Source of the DNA: an uncultured Prevotella sp.
GTDB taxonomy: Bacteria; Bacteroidota; Bacteroidia; Bacteroidales; Bacteroidaceae
Assembly (NCBI GenBank): GCA_934204655.1
Contig: CAKPZJ010000003.1
Coordinates: 1-64,000 of the forward strand
Direction: 5' to 3'
Length of the DNA: 64,000 nucleotides
Part shown: in pieces, positions 32,335 through 41,994 of the stretch
Layout of the letters: every line of letters begins with the position of its first letter
Numbering within the stretch: the first letter of the stretch is position 1
Notes under the pieces: model-generated
Told to the model about the DNA's origin: nothing
What the model saw: the letters and a program-made list of their open reading frames with translations, nothing else
The model's database searches: none
Position numbers and translations under genes: made by a program

Positions 32335-35040
32335 ATGGAATTAGCAAGTAAGTACGACCCAAGAGAAGTGGAGTCAAAATGGTATCAGTACTGGCTTGAC
32401 AATAAGCTGTTCAGTAGCAAACCAGACGGTAGAGAACCATACACCATCGTTATTCCCCCACCTAACGTGACCGGCGTATTGCACATGGGACACATGCTCA
32501 ACAACACCATACAGGACATCCTGGTACGCCGAGCCCGCATGGAGGGCAAGAATGCCTGCTGGGTGCCCGGTACCGACCACGCCTCGATAGCCACTGAGGC
32601 CAAGGTGGTCAAGCGACTTGCCGCCCAGGGCATCAAGAAGCACGACCTGACCCGCGAGGAGTTCCTGAAGCACGCCTGGGACTGGACTAACGAGCACGGA
32701 GGCATCATTCTCAAGCAGCTGCGTCGCTTGGGCGCCTCATGTGACTGGGATCGTACTGCCTTCACCATGGATGAGAAACGCTCGAAAAGCGTTATCAAGG
32801 TATTCGTGGACTTGTACAACAAGGGACTTATCTACCGCGGACTGCGCATGGTCAACTGGGATCCCAAGGCCCAGACGGCGCTGAGCAATGAGGAAGTGGT
32901 GTATAAGGATGAGCAGTCCAAGCTCTACCACCTTAAATATTATATAGCCCCTGAGTGCGACTGCTCTGACATAGAGAACGCCGCCGAGGGCAATGTCATC
33001 CACAAGGACGACAAAGGGTACTACGCCGTGGTAGCTACTACCCGCCCCGAAACCATCATGGGCGATACGGCTATGTGTATCAACCCCAAAGACCCCAAGA
33101 ACCAGTGGCTGAAAGGCAAGAAGGTAATCGTGCCACTCGTGGGACGTGTCATTCCCGTCATAGAAGACCGCTATGTAGACATCGAGTTTGGTACAGGCTG
33201 CCTGAAAGTTACCCCGGCCCACGACACCAATGACTACATGCTCGGCAAAACCCACAACCTGGAGACCATTGATATATTCAATGCCGATGCCACCATCTCA
33301 GACGCATCGCCCCTCTATGTCGGCATGGACCGCTTTGACTGCCGCCGTCAGATAGCTAAGGATCTGCAGGCTGCCGGCCTCATGGAGCGCATCGAAGACT
33401 ACAACAATAAGGTGGGTTACTCTGAGCGCAATCCTGACACAGCCATTGAGCCGCGCCTCTCACTCCAGTGGTTCCTCCGCATGCAGCATTTCGCCGACAT
33501 AGCACTCCCCCCCGTACTTAATGGTGAGATGAAATTCTACCCAGCGAAGTACAAGGCTACCTACAAGAACTGGTTAGAGAACATACAGGACTGGTGTATA
33601 TCGCGCCAACTGTGGTGGGGCCACCGCATACCGGCCTATTATTATGGCGAGGAGCAGTATGTGGTAGCCGAGACCCCCGAGGAGGCCTTGGAACTGGCCC
33701 GCAAGCAGAGCGGCAACGCCAACCTGCAGGCCAGCGACCTGCGCCAGGACGATGATGCACTGGATACATGGTTCTCGTCATGGCTCTGGCCCATCTCATT
33801 GTTTGACGGCATCAACACACCGGGTAACGAGGAGATAAAATACTACTACCCCACGTCTGACCTGGTTACTGCCCCAGACATCATCTTCTTCTGGGTGGCC
33901 CGAATGATTATGGCGGGCGAGGAGTACATGGGCAAGATACCTTTCAAGAACGTCTACTTCACCGGCATTGTACGCGATAAACTCGGCCGGAAGATGTCCA
34001 AGAGTCTGGGCAACTCTCCCGACCCCATCGAACTTATCGAGAAGTTTGGCGCCGACGGTGTGCGCATGGGCATGATGCTCTCTGCACCAGCAGGTAACGA
34101 CATTCTGTTCGATGAAAGCCTCTGCGAGCAGGGGCGCAACTTCAACAACAAGATATGGAACGCCTTCCGCCTGGTTAAGGGCTGGAGCGTGGCCGCCGGC
34201 GAGCAGCCCGAGGCCAGCCGCATAGCCACCGAGTGGTTTGAAGCTAAGCTCAAGCAGACCAATGAGGAGGTTGATGACCTCTTCCGCAAGTACCGCATCT
34301 CTGAAGCACTGATGGCCGTGTACCGCCTGTTCTGGGACGAGTTCTCGAGTTGGTACCTGGAAATGGTGAAGCCCGCTTACGTGAACGGTGAGGCACAGCC
34401 CATAGACCAGCAGACCTACGACGCCACCCTGCGCTTCTTCGAGACCCTGCTGAAGATGCTGCACCCCTTCATGCCGTTTATTACCGAAGAACTGTGGCAA
34501 CACATATACGACCGCAAGCCGGGCGAGAGCATCATGCGCGATGCCCTGAAGATGGAGGCACCCACCGAGGCCGAGCTCGCGCTTATCAGCCAGATGGAGG
34601 AGGTCAAGCAGATAGTCAGCGGCGTACGCATGGTGCGCAACCAGAAGAACATTGCCCCCAAGGAGGCCCTGACCCTGCAGGCCGTGGGCGACAACGCCTA
34701 CACCGACTTCAACGCCGTGATTACCAAGATGGCCAACCTGAGCAGCATCGAGGTGGTAAGCGAGAAGGATGCCAGCGCCAGCGCCTTTATGATAGGCACC
34801 CACGAGTATGCCGTACCCTTGGGCGACCTCATAGACGTAGAGGCCGAGATAGCCAAGGCCGAGGCTCAGCTCAAGCATCTGGAAGGCTTCCTGGCAGGTG
34901 TCCGCAAGAAACTATCTAACGAGAAGTTTGTTGCCCATGCCCCCGAGGCTGTCGTGGCGTTGGAGCGCAAGAAGGAAAGCGACTCTGTGGAGAAGATAGC
35001 AGCCCTGCAGGAGTCGATAGCCGAACTCAGAAAGAAATAA
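32335..35040 (+). CDS. valS: Valyl-tRNA synthetase
   Basis: This 901-residue class I synthetase charges tRNA-Val. The HIGH-type motif is HMGHML (about residues 45-50, within [15 protein letters not shown]) and the KMSKS motif is [12 protein letters not shown]. The editing (CP1) domain is present with [12 protein letters not shown], and a C-terminal coiled coil runs about 835-901 ([17 protein letters not shown]). Length and order are normal. A C11 peptidase gene follows after 13 bases. Confidence 0.97.
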   Translation: MELASKYDPREVESKWYQYWLDNKLFSSKPDGREPYTIVIPPPNVTGVLHMGHMLNNTIQDILVRRARMEGKNACWVPGTDHASIATEAKVVKRLAAQGIKKHDLTREEFLKHAWDWTNEHGGIILKQLRRLGASCDWDRTAFTMDEKRSKSVIKVFVDLYNKGLIYRGLRMVNWDPKAQTALSNEEVVYKDEQSKLYHLKYYIAPECDCSDIENAAEGNVIHKDDKGYYAVVATTRPETIMGDTAMCINPKDPKNQWLKGKKVIVPLVGRVIPVIEDRYVDIEFGTGCLKVTPAHDTNDYMLGKTHNLETIDIFNADATISDASPLYVGMDRFDCRRQIAKDLQAAGLMERIEDYNNKVGYSERNPDTAIEPRLSLQWFLRMQHFADIALPPVLNGEMKFYPAKYKATYKNWLENIQDWCISRQLWWGHRIPAYYYGEEQYVVAETPEEALELARKQSGNANLQASDLRQDDDALDTWFSSWLWPISLFDGINTPGNEEIKYYYPTSDLVTAPDIIFFWVARMIMAGEEYMGKIPFKNVYFTGIVRDKLGRKMSKSLGNSPDPIELIEKFGADGVRMGMMLSAPAGNDILFDESLCEQGRNFNNKIWNAFRLVKGWSVAAGEQPEASRIATEWFEAKLKQTNEEVDDLFRKYRISEALMAVYRLFWDEFSSWYLEMVKPAYVNGEAQPIDQQTYDATLRFFETLLKMLHPFMPFITEELWQHIYDRKPGESIMRDALKMEAPTEAELALISQMEEVKQIVSGVRMVRNQKNIAPKEALTLQAVGDNAYTDFNAVITKMANLSSIEVVSEKDASASAFMIGTHEYAVPLGDLIDVEAEIAKAEAQLKHLEGFLAGVRKKLSNEKFVAHAPEAVVALERKKESDSVEKIAALQESIAELRKK

Positions 35041-35053
35041 AAGACCATACACT

Positions 35054-36244
35054 ATGAAGCGTTTTCTCGGTTACTGTGTGCTGGCCGTACTCACGTTAGT
35101 CTTCGTGAGCTGCAGCAGCAACGGGGCGGAACCCACACCGTCAACCGAGAAAACGCTTTTTGTTTTTATGCCTTGGTCCTCGGGGGCCGAGACGCCCTAT
35201 ACGAACAACCTGTACACTTACTTCTGCACCAACATACAGGATATGGAGACAGCCATTGCCGGACAGCATGGCCTGGGCCGTACCCGGCTGTTAGTGTACA
35301 TCGCGCAGTCGCCCACGAGGGCCGCGCTGATAGAGATAAGGTACACGGGGAAAGCCTGCACCCGCGACACGCTGAAGCACTATGCCGACTACGAAGCCGT
35401 GAGTACTGCGGGCATAGCCGGCATACTGGGCGACGTGCGCACGCATGCCGAGGCCGACACCTATGCCATGATTATAGGCTGCCATGGTACGGGCTGGTTG
35501 CCACGGGGGCTTACCGGCTACTACAGAACCCGCGCCTTTGGCGGAACGGAGGCCCGCTTCCAGGCCGACCTGGCCGACCTGGCCGACGGCATTACCCGCG
35601 CGGGCATGCCGATGCAGTTTATAGCCTTCGATGACTGCTATATGGCCGGCATCGAGGTGGCCTATGACCTGAAAGACGTAACCCACTACCTCATCGCGTC
35701 GACCAGCGAGATTATGGCCGCTGGCCTGCCCTATCGTACCATCTGGCCCTATCTGTGTGCCACCACACCCAACTACGAGGCCATCGTCAACGGTTTCTAT
35801 AGCTACTATAGCCATGGCACCTACCCCTATGGCACCCTGTCGGTCATAGACTGCCAGCAGGCAGAGGCCATGGCCCAGCTGATGCGCACCTTTAACGCGC
35901 GCTACACCTTTGACCCCACGCAGGAGAGCCGCTTACAGAAGCTCGACGGCATGGGCCAGACCATATTCTTTGACATGGGCAGCTACATCAGCCACTTGTG
36001 CGACGCAGCCGATGTCAGCCAGTTTGACGCGATGGTCGCCCGACTGGTACCCTACCATGTACACACGCCCAAGATATACACCAACCTGTCGGAGGTTAAC
36101 GGCGGCTTCTCCACGGTAGACATTAATACATTCTCAGGAATAACAATTTCCGACCCAACTACCAATACGTACGTAGCGGGCCGGAAATCGTCAACAGCGT
36201 GGTGGAAGGCCACTCACACTCAGTCTACCACAGCAGCCGAGTAA
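35054..36244 (+). CDS. Clostripain-family (C11) cysteine peptidase, lipoprotein
   Basis: This 396-residue protein has a lipoprotein signal with Cys20 (TLVFVSCSS). Catalytic His144 lies in IIGCHGTGW and Cys195 in AFDDCYMAGIEVAYDL, the C11 pattern. C11 peptidases cleave after Arg or Lys; in Bacteroidetes they are surface or periplasmic. No clear prodomain or activation site is visible. It follows valS by 13 bases and its last 25 bases overlap the 3' end of ald on the opposite strand. Confidence 0.88.
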   Translation: MKRFLGYCVLAVLTLVFVSCSSNGAEPTPSTEKTLFVFMPWSSGAETPYTNNLYTYFCTNIQDMETAIAGQHGLGRTRLLVYIAQSPTRAALIEIRYTGKACTRDTLKHYADYEAVSTAGIAGILGDVRTHAEADTYAMIIGCHGTGWLPRGLTGYYRTRAFGGTEARFQADLADLADGITRAGMPMQFIAFDDCYMAGIEVAYDLKDVTHYLIASTSEIMAAGLPYRTIWPYLCATTPNYEAIVNGFYSYYSHGTYPYGTLSVIDCQQAEAMAQLMRTFNARYTFDPTQESRLQKLDGMGQTIFFDMGSYISHLCDAADVSQFDAMVARLVPYHVHTPKIYTNLSEVNGGFSTVDINTFSGITISDPTTNTYVAGRKSSTAWWKATHTQSTTAAE

Positions 36245-37329
36245 TCCAGTCCCCACACATCGGCTACTGCCTTGTAGGTAACCTTGCCTTCTACCACATT
36301 CAAACCCTTATATAGTGCGTTATCTTCCTTGCAGGCACGCTTCCAGCCCTTGTCGGCCAGAGCCAGGGCATACTTCAGCGTGGCATTAGTAAGCGCGGCC
36401 GTCGAGGTGTTGGGCACGGCACCCGGAATGTTGGCCACGGCATAATGAACGATGCCGTCTACCACATAGACAGGGTCGCTGTGCGTGGTGGCGTGCGACG
36501 TCTCAAAGCAGCCGCCCTGGTCTATGGCCACATCTACCAGCACCGTACCCGGCTCCATCTCGCTGAGCATGGCCCGGGTAATGAGGTGCGGTGTCTTGTC
36601 GCCTGGCACCAGGACAGAGCCTATCACAATGTCTACATCGTGCAGCTCCTTACGTATATTGTGCTCTGTCGAGTACAGCGTGTGTACCGTGGGAGGCAGT
36701 TCGGCATCGAGCTGACGCAGGCGGGCCAGGCTAACGTCGGTAATGTACACATCGGCACCCATGCCGGCTGCCATACGTGCGGCAGCCTCGCCCACGATGC
36801 CGCCACCCAGTACCAGCACCTTGGCCGGCTTCACTCCGGGCACGCCACCCATCAGCTTGCCCTTGCCGCCCTTGGTCTTCTGCAGATAGTAAGCCCCATT
36901 GAGCGCAGCCATGCGTCCGGCCACCTCGCTCATGGGCACCAACAGAGGCAAGCGGTTATCGGCCGTCTGCACCGTCTCGTACGCCAGACACACCGCGCCA
37001 CTCTTCAGCATGGCATCGGTCAGCGGTTTGTCGCAGGCCAGATGGAAATAAGTGAAGAGCAACTGCCCCTTGCGCACCAGCGAATACTCGGGGGCGATGG
37101 GTTCCTTGACCTTGATAATCATCTCGGCCACCTGGTACACCTCCTCGATGGTAGGCAGTATGGTGGCGCCCACCTGCTCATAAGCCGCGTCGGCAAACCC
37201 GCTGCCCTCGCCAGCCGTATGCTGTACATACACCTCGTGCCCGTGCTTTACCAGTTCGGCCACGCCATCGGGGGTCATACCCACCCGGTTCTCATTGTTC
37301 TTAATTTCCTTTGGGATTCCGATTTTCAT
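36220..37329 (-). CDS. ald: Alanine dehydrogenase
   Basis: This 369-residue enzyme interconverts L-alanine and pyruvate plus ammonia with NAD. It has MKIGIPKEIKNNENRVGM, MIIKVKEPIAPEY with the catalytic Lys, LFTYFHLACDK with the conserved His, and the Rossmann LVLGGGIVGEAAARMAAGMG. SVLVPGDKTPHLITRAML follows. Length is normal. Its 3' end overlaps the convergent C11 gene by 25 bases. The promoter -7 match is 180 bases upstream, leaving a long leader. Confidence 0.95.
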   Translation of the reverse strand: MKIGIPKEIKNNENRVGMTPDGVAELVKHGHEVYVQHTAGEGSGFADAAYEQVGATILPTIEEVYQVAEMIIKVKEPIAPEYSLVRKGQLLFTYFHLACDKPLTDAMLKSGAVCLAYETVQTADNRLPLLVPMSEVAGRMAALNGAYYLQKTKGGKGKLMGGVPGVKPAKVLVLGGGIVGEAAARMAAGMGADVYITDVSLARLRQLDAELPPTVHTLYSTEHNIRKELHDVDIVIGSVLVPGDKTPHLITRAMLSEMEPGTVLVDVAIDQGGCFETSHATTHSDPVYVVDGIVHYAVANIPGAVPNTSTAALTNATLKYALALADKGWKRACKEDNALYKGLNVVEGKVTYKAVADVWGLDYSAAVVD

Positions 37330-37509
37330 AATGGTAATGATTTTTAAATGTTTAATAGATAATAAGATGCTTCGTGTCTAAGGCCAGGATGATGGCAGCC
37401 ATGGCGGTGATGGGTAGCCAATGGCCGTACAGCCATCTGCCTGGGGCTGCGTCAGGAGGGCCGACGGCCGCGAGCGAACCCAAGGGGTCAAACCGCAACC
37501 TAACATGTG

Positions 37510-37517
37510 CAAATTTA
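37510..37517 (-). promoter_or_regulatory. -7 element upstream of ald
   Basis: The minus strand reads TAAATTTG with a TTTG 17 bases upstream (37538-37535). It implies a leader of about 170 bases before the ald start. Confidence 0.55.
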
Positions 37518-37651
37518 GTAAAAAATCGAATACACAAAACTAAAAATCATAGTTTTTTTCTATTTTTTCATGTCTACTTACAGATTGTAAGTGGGTCGCC
37601 CGCCATGAGGCCACTACCCTACGGGTGCCCGGGGTCGTCTCTGCGATGCTC

Positions 37652-37704
37652 ATGACGGCTCCTGGCGCGCTGGGAGCCACCTCTACAGGACGGGGAGCCG
37701 TCAT
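37652..37704. repeat. Inverted repeat ATGACGGCTCC / GGAGCCGTCAT
   Basis: A perfect 11-bp inverted pair (37652-37662 and 37694-37704) around 31 bases that contain a further GGAGCC. Function unknown; GACGGCTCC also recurs in the palindromic element at 10647-10718. Confidence 0.5.
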
Positions 37705-37758
37705 TACGGACGGGAAGTTTTTCATGGGGAGACAGCAGGAAATGAACAAGGGGAAAAA

Positions 37759-37788
37759 GAGAGCCATCGCCGTGTGCGCGATGGCCTC
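37759..37788 (-). terminator. Intrinsic terminator of the nth/DUF2461 unit
   Basis: GCCATCGC and GCGATGGC (within 37761-37788) pair around 7-8 bases. On the minus strand the stem is followed by CTCTTTTTCCCC. Repeat element B lies between the gene and this terminator, so it would be in the 3' untranslated RNA. Confidence 0.82.
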
Positions 37789-37810
37789 AACAACTTACTC
37801 TGCCATCCAC

Positions 37811-37902
37811 GGCTCCGTCCGAAGACTCAGGATGTACATGCTGAGCGCTTGGATGTACATCCCTGTCCCCGGGACATACATTCTATATCTTCAGACGGAG
37901 CC
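37811..37902. repeat. 92-bp palindromic intergenic element, copy B
   Basis: GGCTCCGTCCGAAGACT at the left is mirrored by CTTCAGACGGAGCC at the right end. Inside are AGGATGTACAT, TGGATGTACATCC and GGACATACATTC at about 20-base spacing. It starts 20 bases after the DUF2461 stop. Confidence 0.85.
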
Positions 37903-37921
37903 ACGGGCGGCCACCGGACAG

Positions 37922-38632
37922 CTACTCGTAGTCGTCTACCACGGCATTGATAAAGTCCATCATGGGCTTGGCCACGCGGAAGTAGCGGAGCAGCTGTTTC
38001 TGCCAGTCGGGGGTGTCAAACAGCTCATCGGGCACCCGCATCCAGCAGCAGTAGTCTTTCATACGCAGATAGTCGATATACTCGTAGTCGCGGGGAAATC
38101 CCTTGGGGGCCGTCTTGAGCATCGCGATGCCAAAGCCCTTGGCCGACAGCTCGTCATCGGTCATAACGCCGTCGCCCGGGTAGCCGAAGAGCTTGACAAA
38201 CTCGCCTGCCTCTACCGCCCGGCGCCACTGGTCTATGTTGCCCATTATCTCGTTGCGACACGAGGTAAGTATATGGGTGGGCAGCCAGTACGACCCCACG
38301 GCTATAAAGGAGTGGCCGGGCTGCAGGTGTACATAGTAGCCCCCGCGCAGGGCCTTACGGCCGTGGGCGCAAATGTAAGCACCGAAGTGGCGCTTGTAAG
38401 GCGACTTGTCGGCACTGAACCGCGTGTCGCGGTAGAAACGGTAGCAACAGTCGCGCACGGTAAGATGGGCCACCTCGGGGTCCATGGTAGCCAGCGTGGC
38501 TATCAGCTGGGTAATGCCTGCCTCGAAGTCGGTCTTGCAGGCTTCAAACTCGGCCTTATGTTCCTGAAACCAGGGGCGGTTGTTGTTCTGCGCCACGCGG
38601 GTGAGGAAACTTATAATTCTCTTTGCATCCAT
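37922..38632 (-). CDS. DUF2461-domain protein
   Basis: This 236-residue protein matches the DUF2461 pattern: RIISFLTRVAQNNNRPWFQE and HKAEFEACKTDFE at the start, RFYRDTRFSADKSPYKRHFG with the charged core, and GGYYVHLQPGHSFIAVGSYW. No signal peptide. Function of the family is unknown. It is 14 bases downstream of nth and probably shares its transcript. Confidence 0.88.
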   Translation of the reverse strand: MDAKRIISFLTRVAQNNNRPWFQEHKAEFEACKTDFEAGITQLIATLATMDPEVAHLTVRDCCYRFYRDTRFSADKSPYKRHFGAYICAHGRKALRGGYYVHLQPGHSFIAVGSYWLPTHILTSCRNEIMGNIDQWRRAVEAGEFVKLFGYPGDGVMTDDELSAKGFGIAMLKTAPKGFPRDYEYIDYLRMKDYCCWMRVPDELFDTPDWQKQLLRYFRVAKPMMDFINAVVDDYE

Positions 38633-38646
38633 TGTGTTTACGTGAT

Positions 38647-39294
38647 TTATAGTTTAGACTGCTCTAAGAGCTTGGGGCAGAAGCTGTCGAACGGGCACTC
38701 GTCGCACAGAGGGCGGGCGCTCTTACAGATGTAACGGCCGTGTAGCAGCAGCCAGTGATGGGCATCGGGCACCTGGTCGGTGGGAATGTGGCGCATGAGC
38801 TGCTGCTCTACCTTGAGGGGCGTGGTGGCCGTGCGGCTTACCAGTCCAAGACGGTGGCTTACCCGGAATACATGGGTGTCTACCGCTAAGGTGGGCTTGC
38901 CGAACCATACGGCCTGGATGACATTGGCTGTCTTGCGGCCCACGCCGGGCAGCGTCATAAGCAGGGCCCGGTCCGACGGCACCTCGCCTCCGAAGTCGCT
39001 CATCAGCTTCCGGGCCATCGCCACCAGATGGGCGGCCTTGGCATTGGGGTAACTTACCGAACTGATGTACACCAACACCTCCTCGGGCTCGGCCGCGGCC
39101 ATCTCGCGGGCCGATGGGTAACGGGCAAAGAGGGCCGGGGTAACCTGGTTGATACGCTTGTCGGTACACTGGGCACTCAGCAGAGTGGCCACCAGTAACT
39201 GAAAGGCCGAGCCAAACTGCAGCTCGGTGGTCACCGTGGGCTGCTTGGCGGCAAAGTAAGCGAGTATACGCTCATAGCGTTCCTTACGTGTCAT
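38647..39294 (-). CDS. nth: Endonuclease III
   Basis: This base-excision DNA glycosylase/AP lyase removes oxidised pyrimidines. From ATG 39294 (MTRKERYERILAYFAAKQP) it is 215 residues. The helix-hairpin-helix LPGVGRKTANVIQAVWF contains the catalytic Lys, VDTHVFRVSHRLGL the catalytic Asp, and the end CxxxxxxCxxCxxxxxC (CKSARPLCDECPFDSFC) binds a 4Fe-4S cluster. The open frame to 39339 overlaps the upstream terminator, so the shorter start is right. Confidence 0.96.
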   Translation of the reverse strand: MTRKERYERILAYFAAKQPTVTTELQFGSAFQLLVATLLSAQCTDKRINQVTPALFARYPSAREMAAAEPEEVLVYISSVSYPNAKAAHLVAMARKLMSDFGGEVPSDRALLMTLPGVGRKTANVIQAVWFGKPTLAVDTHVFRVSHRLGLVSRTATTPLKVEQQLMRHIPTDQVPDAHHWLLLHGRYICKSARPLCDECPFDSFCPKLLEQSKL

Positions 39295-39305
39295 AGACAG
39301 AATGA

Positions 39306-39362
39306 TAAAAAAAAGCGGAGTACCAAAGCCGGCGCCCATGGCAACTCGCTCTGCGTACTCCG
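39306..39362 (-). terminator. Intrinsic terminator of the OmpH-like gene
   Basis: CGGAGTAC (39316-39323) pairs with GTACTCCG (39355-39362) over a 31-base loop; on the minus strand it is followed by CTTTTTTTTAT. It separates the OmpH-like gene from nth. Confidence 0.8.
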
Positions 39363-39405
39363 TTATATCTGGGCGGCCATCGCCTATGGCTACGGCCTTA
39401 TCGTT

Positions 39406-40020
39406 TTACTTTTTCTCCTCATCGGTGGCAGCCTTGGTAGCGGCTGTGGGCTTGTAAGCCTTGTTCAGACCTGCTATTACCTCGCTGGTAACGTCGTAAG
39501 CCTTATCGGCATACAGCAGGTTGTCACCAGCCTTGCTCAGTATCAGGCTGTACTTCTTGTCCTTGTTATAGGCCACCAAGAAATGCTGGATAGAGTCGCG
39601 CAGGGCCTTGTTATACTTATCTGTCTCTACCTGGAACTCGTTAGTAAGACGGCGGTTGAGTGCATCAAGGTCGGCACCCTGCTTCTGCAGACCGGCCTGG
39701 ATGCCTTCGGCCTGCTCGCGGGTGTAGGCGTTCTGCTGCAGCTTCTGCTGGAAGTTGGCCGTGGCGGCCTGCAACTGCTGCTGCTTGGCCAGCAGGGTGT
39801 TCTGGATATTCTGTCCCTTCTTCTGAAGTATCATGGAATAGTCCTTGCAGAACTTGTACTGCGACATGATAGAGTCTACCTCTACATAGGCTATCTTCAG
39901 GCTGCCGGGGGCAGCTGTGGGCTGTTTCTCGTCTTGCTGTGGGTTACTCTTGTTACAAGCGGTCATAGTAAGCGACAGCATTGCCACTGCCGCCATGGTT
40001 TTCATCAGATTTTTCTTCAT
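39406..40020 (-). CDS. OmpH/Skp-family periplasmic lipoprotein
   Basis: This 204-residue protein has a lipoprotein signal (AAVAMLSLTMTACNKS). KIAYVEVDSIMSQYKF is the Skp/OmpH start strand, then a long coiled coil with Gln/Ala-rich heptads (about 75-140), then KDKKYSLILSKAGDNLLYAD. Skp-type proteins chaperone outer-membrane proteins; membrane-anchored forms are common in Bacteroidetes. It is 49 bases after a 64-residue membrane protein gene on the same strand. Confidence 0.88.
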   Translation of the reverse strand: MKKNLMKTMAAVAMLSLTMTACNKSNPQQDEKQPTAAPGSLKIAYVEVDSIMSQYKFCKDYSMILQKKGQNIQNTLLAKQQQLQAATANFQQKLQQNAYTREQAEGIQAGLQKQGADLDALNRRLTNEFQVETDKYNKALRDSIQHFLVAYNKDKKYSLILSKAGDNLLYADKAYDVTSEVIAGLNKAYKPTAATKAATDEEKK

Positions 40021-40069
40021 ATATCCTTTTGTGTTTATTGTCTATATATATAATAAGGTGTACTCCCTA

Positions 40070-40264
40070 CTACCACGCACCACCCCGGCGACGCGCCTCG
40101 CGGTCCTGGTCTATCACGCAGTGGATGCCCCGGTCGCGCATGGCCTTGCTGTCGTGTATGTGCTGCGAGGAAAACGAGCCGTTGCGGCGAAAAATCAACT
40201 TAACGGATAATAATGCCACTGCAATAGCAATTATTAACACGCTTATGAGTAGAGTTTCTATCAT
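40070..40264 (-). CDS. Small single-span membrane protein
   Basis: From ATG 40264 this is 64 residues: MIETLLISVLIIAIAVALLS begins a transmembrane helix, followed by a basic cytoplasmic part with FSSQHIHDSKAMRDRGIHCV and a final basic tail. The HIxDxKAMRxxGIHCVxxQDxEAR pattern is one I have seen in other Bacteroidales small proteins; the function is unknown. A -7 element at 40307-40314 (TACCTTTG) sits 43 bases upstream. The longer frame to 40336 would run through the promoter. Confidence 0.72.
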   Translation of the reverse strand: MIETLLISVLIIAIAVALLSVKLIFRRNGSFSSQHIHDSKAMRDRGIHCVIDQDREARRRGGAW

Positions 40265-40270
40265 TTTCCT

Positions 40271-40278
40271 TAATTTTG
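40271..40278 (+). promoter_or_regulatory. -7 element for pepD
   Basis: TAATTTTG on the plus strand, 75 bases upstream of the pepD ATG. Confidence 0.6.
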
Positions 40279-40306
40279 CAGTATCTCTTAGACACCATTC
40301 TGTGGA

Positions 40307-40314
40307 CAAAGGTA
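40307..40314 (-). promoter_or_regulatory. -7 element for the 64-residue membrane protein gene
   Basis: The minus strand reads TACCTTTG. The two divergent elements (40271-40278 and this one) overlap in orientation, so transcripts from them would cross for about 30 bases. Confidence 0.6.
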
Positions 40315-40353
40315 GCGTTTTTAGATTAAAAGACAAAATAAAATATCATAAAA

Positions 40354-41808
40354 ATGAGTAATGTAGAACTAAAACCCGCTCGCGTGTTCGAGCAGTTTGC
40401 TAAAATCAATCAAATCCCCCGTCCCTCGAAGCACGAGGAGCTCATGATTGAGTATCTGACCACCTTTGGCAAGGAGCATGGGCTGGATACTCAGGTAGAT
40501 GCCACTGGCAATGTGCTGATACGCAAGCCGGCTACTCCCGGATACGAGAACCGCAAGACGGTGATACTGCAGAGCCACATGGACATGGTCTGCGACAAGC
40601 TGGTAGATGTAGACTTTGACTTCCACAAGGACGCCATACAGACCTATGTAGACGGCGAGTGGCTGCGGGCCAAGGGCACCACGCTGGGAGCCGACGATGG
40701 CATAGGCTGTGCCATAGAGTTGGCCCTGCTGGACAGCGATGATATAGAGCATGGCCCCATTGAGTGCGTATTTACCCGCGATGAGGAGACACAGCTTACC
40801 GGCGCCATGGGCATGAAGTCGGGCTTTATGACCGGACAGTACCTTATCAACCTGGACTCAGAGGATGAGGGACAGCTGTTCGTGAGCTGCGCCGGCGGAC
40901 GTAGCACGGTGGCCACATTCGACTTCGCACGCGAAGAGGCACCCGCTGGCTACTTCTTCATGGAGGCTTCGGTCAAGGGCCTGGTGGGCGGCCACTCTGG
41001 CGACGATATCAACAAGAAGCGCGCCAATGCCATCAAGCTGCTCGCGCGGTTCCTCTACAACGTACAGACCAAGACTGACCTGCGCTTAGCCTCATTTAAC
41101 AGTGGCAAGCTGCACAATGCCATCCCCCGCGACGGCAAGGTGATATTCGCCATACCCGCTGCCGACAAGGAAACCATCAAGGCCGACTTCAACGTATTCG
41201 TGGCTCAGGTAGAGGACGAGTATCATGTTACCGACACCACGATGAAGTTCAGCCTGGTAAGCACCGATGCCACCCAGGTTATCCCCGCTCAGGTAGGCAC
41301 CAACATCGTGCTGGCCCTGCAGGCTGTAGACAATGGCGTGTTTGCCATGTGTCAGGACGAGGCACTGGACTGGCTGGTAGAGACATCGAGCAATGTGGCC
41401 GCCGTGAAGACCACCGACACACAGGTAGAGGTGCTGTCGTCGCAGCGTTCCAATGTGATGAGCAACCTGGACAATATGTGCAACACCGTGGCTGCGGCCT
41501 ATCGTCTGGCTGGCGCCAAGGTTATGACGACCGACGGATATCCAGCCTGGAAGATGAACCCAGACAGCAAGTTGGTAGATATAACCGTGGCCGCCTATCG
41601 CAAGCTGTTTGGCAAGGACCCCAAGGTGTTAGGCATACACGCCGGACTGGAGTGCGGCCTGTTCTCAGAGCGCTATCCAGAGCTCGACATGGTGAGCTTC
41701 GGGCCTACGCTGCGCTATGTACACACGCCCGATGAGCGGTTGCTCATTCCTACCGTACAGATGGTATGGGATCATCTGTTGGAGATACTCAAGAACATAC
41801 CCGAATAA
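40354..41808 (+). CDS. pepD: Aminoacyl-histidine dipeptidase (M20)
   Basis: This 484-residue dipeptidase hydrolyses Xaa-His and other dipeptides in the cytoplasm. M20 motifs: VILQSHMDMVCDK with the first zinc His and Asp, TLGADDGIGCAIELALL with the bridging Asp, and FTRDEETQLTGAMGM with the catalytic Glu pair. GGHSGDDINKKRANAIKLLA is the dimerisation domain His region and IHAGLECGLF the last ligand region. Length is normal. It ends at an intrinsic terminator. Confidence 0.95.
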   Translation: MSNVELKPARVFEQFAKINQIPRPSKHEELMIEYLTTFGKEHGLDTQVDATGNVLIRKPATPGYENRKTVILQSHMDMVCDKLVDVDFDFHKDAIQTYVDGEWLRAKGTTLGADDGIGCAIELALLDSDDIEHGPIECVFTRDEETQLTGAMGMKSGFMTGQYLINLDSEDEGQLFVSCAGGRSTVATFDFAREEAPAGYFFMEASVKGLVGGHSGDDINKKRANAIKLLARFLYNVQTKTDLRLASFNSGKLHNAIPRDGKVIFAIPAADKETIKADFNVFVAQVEDEYHVTDTTMKFSLVSTDATQVIPAQVGTNIVLALQAVDNGVFAMCQDEALDWLVETSSNVAAVKTTDTQVEVLSSQRSNVMSNLDNMCNTVAAAYRLAGAKVMTTDGYPAWKMNPDSKLVDITVAAYRKLFGKDPKVLGIHAGLECGLFSERYPELDMVSFGPTLRYVHTPDERLLIPTVQMVWDHLLEILKNIPE

Positions 41809-41828
41809 CAATCGGATTAATGATAGTA

Positions 41829-41860
41829 AAGGTGGCACTCGATGGGGTGCCACCTTTTTT
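41829..41860 (+). terminator. Intrinsic terminator of pepD
   Basis: AAGGTGGCAC (41829-41838) pairs with GTGCCACC and the stem is followed by TTTTTT. Confidence 0.9.
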
Positions 41861-41994
41861 ATTATCTATAACGCGGAAGAGGGACTTTAGGGGCCACCGG
41901 CGAAAAAAATATCGAAAAAAAAGTGAGCCGTCTGCAACTTTAGGCAGCGCCGCGTCGTCTAACAGACAAATAACAACAGAAACTAAGTATCATT

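Larger units (their letters stand above)
37330..37921. other. Gene-free region between ald and the DUF2461 gene
   Basis: It holds the ald leader and -7 element (37510-37517), an inverted repeat (37652-37704), the terminator of the DUF2461/nth unit (37759-37788) and repeat element B (37811-37902). No credible coding frame. Confidence 0.6.
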
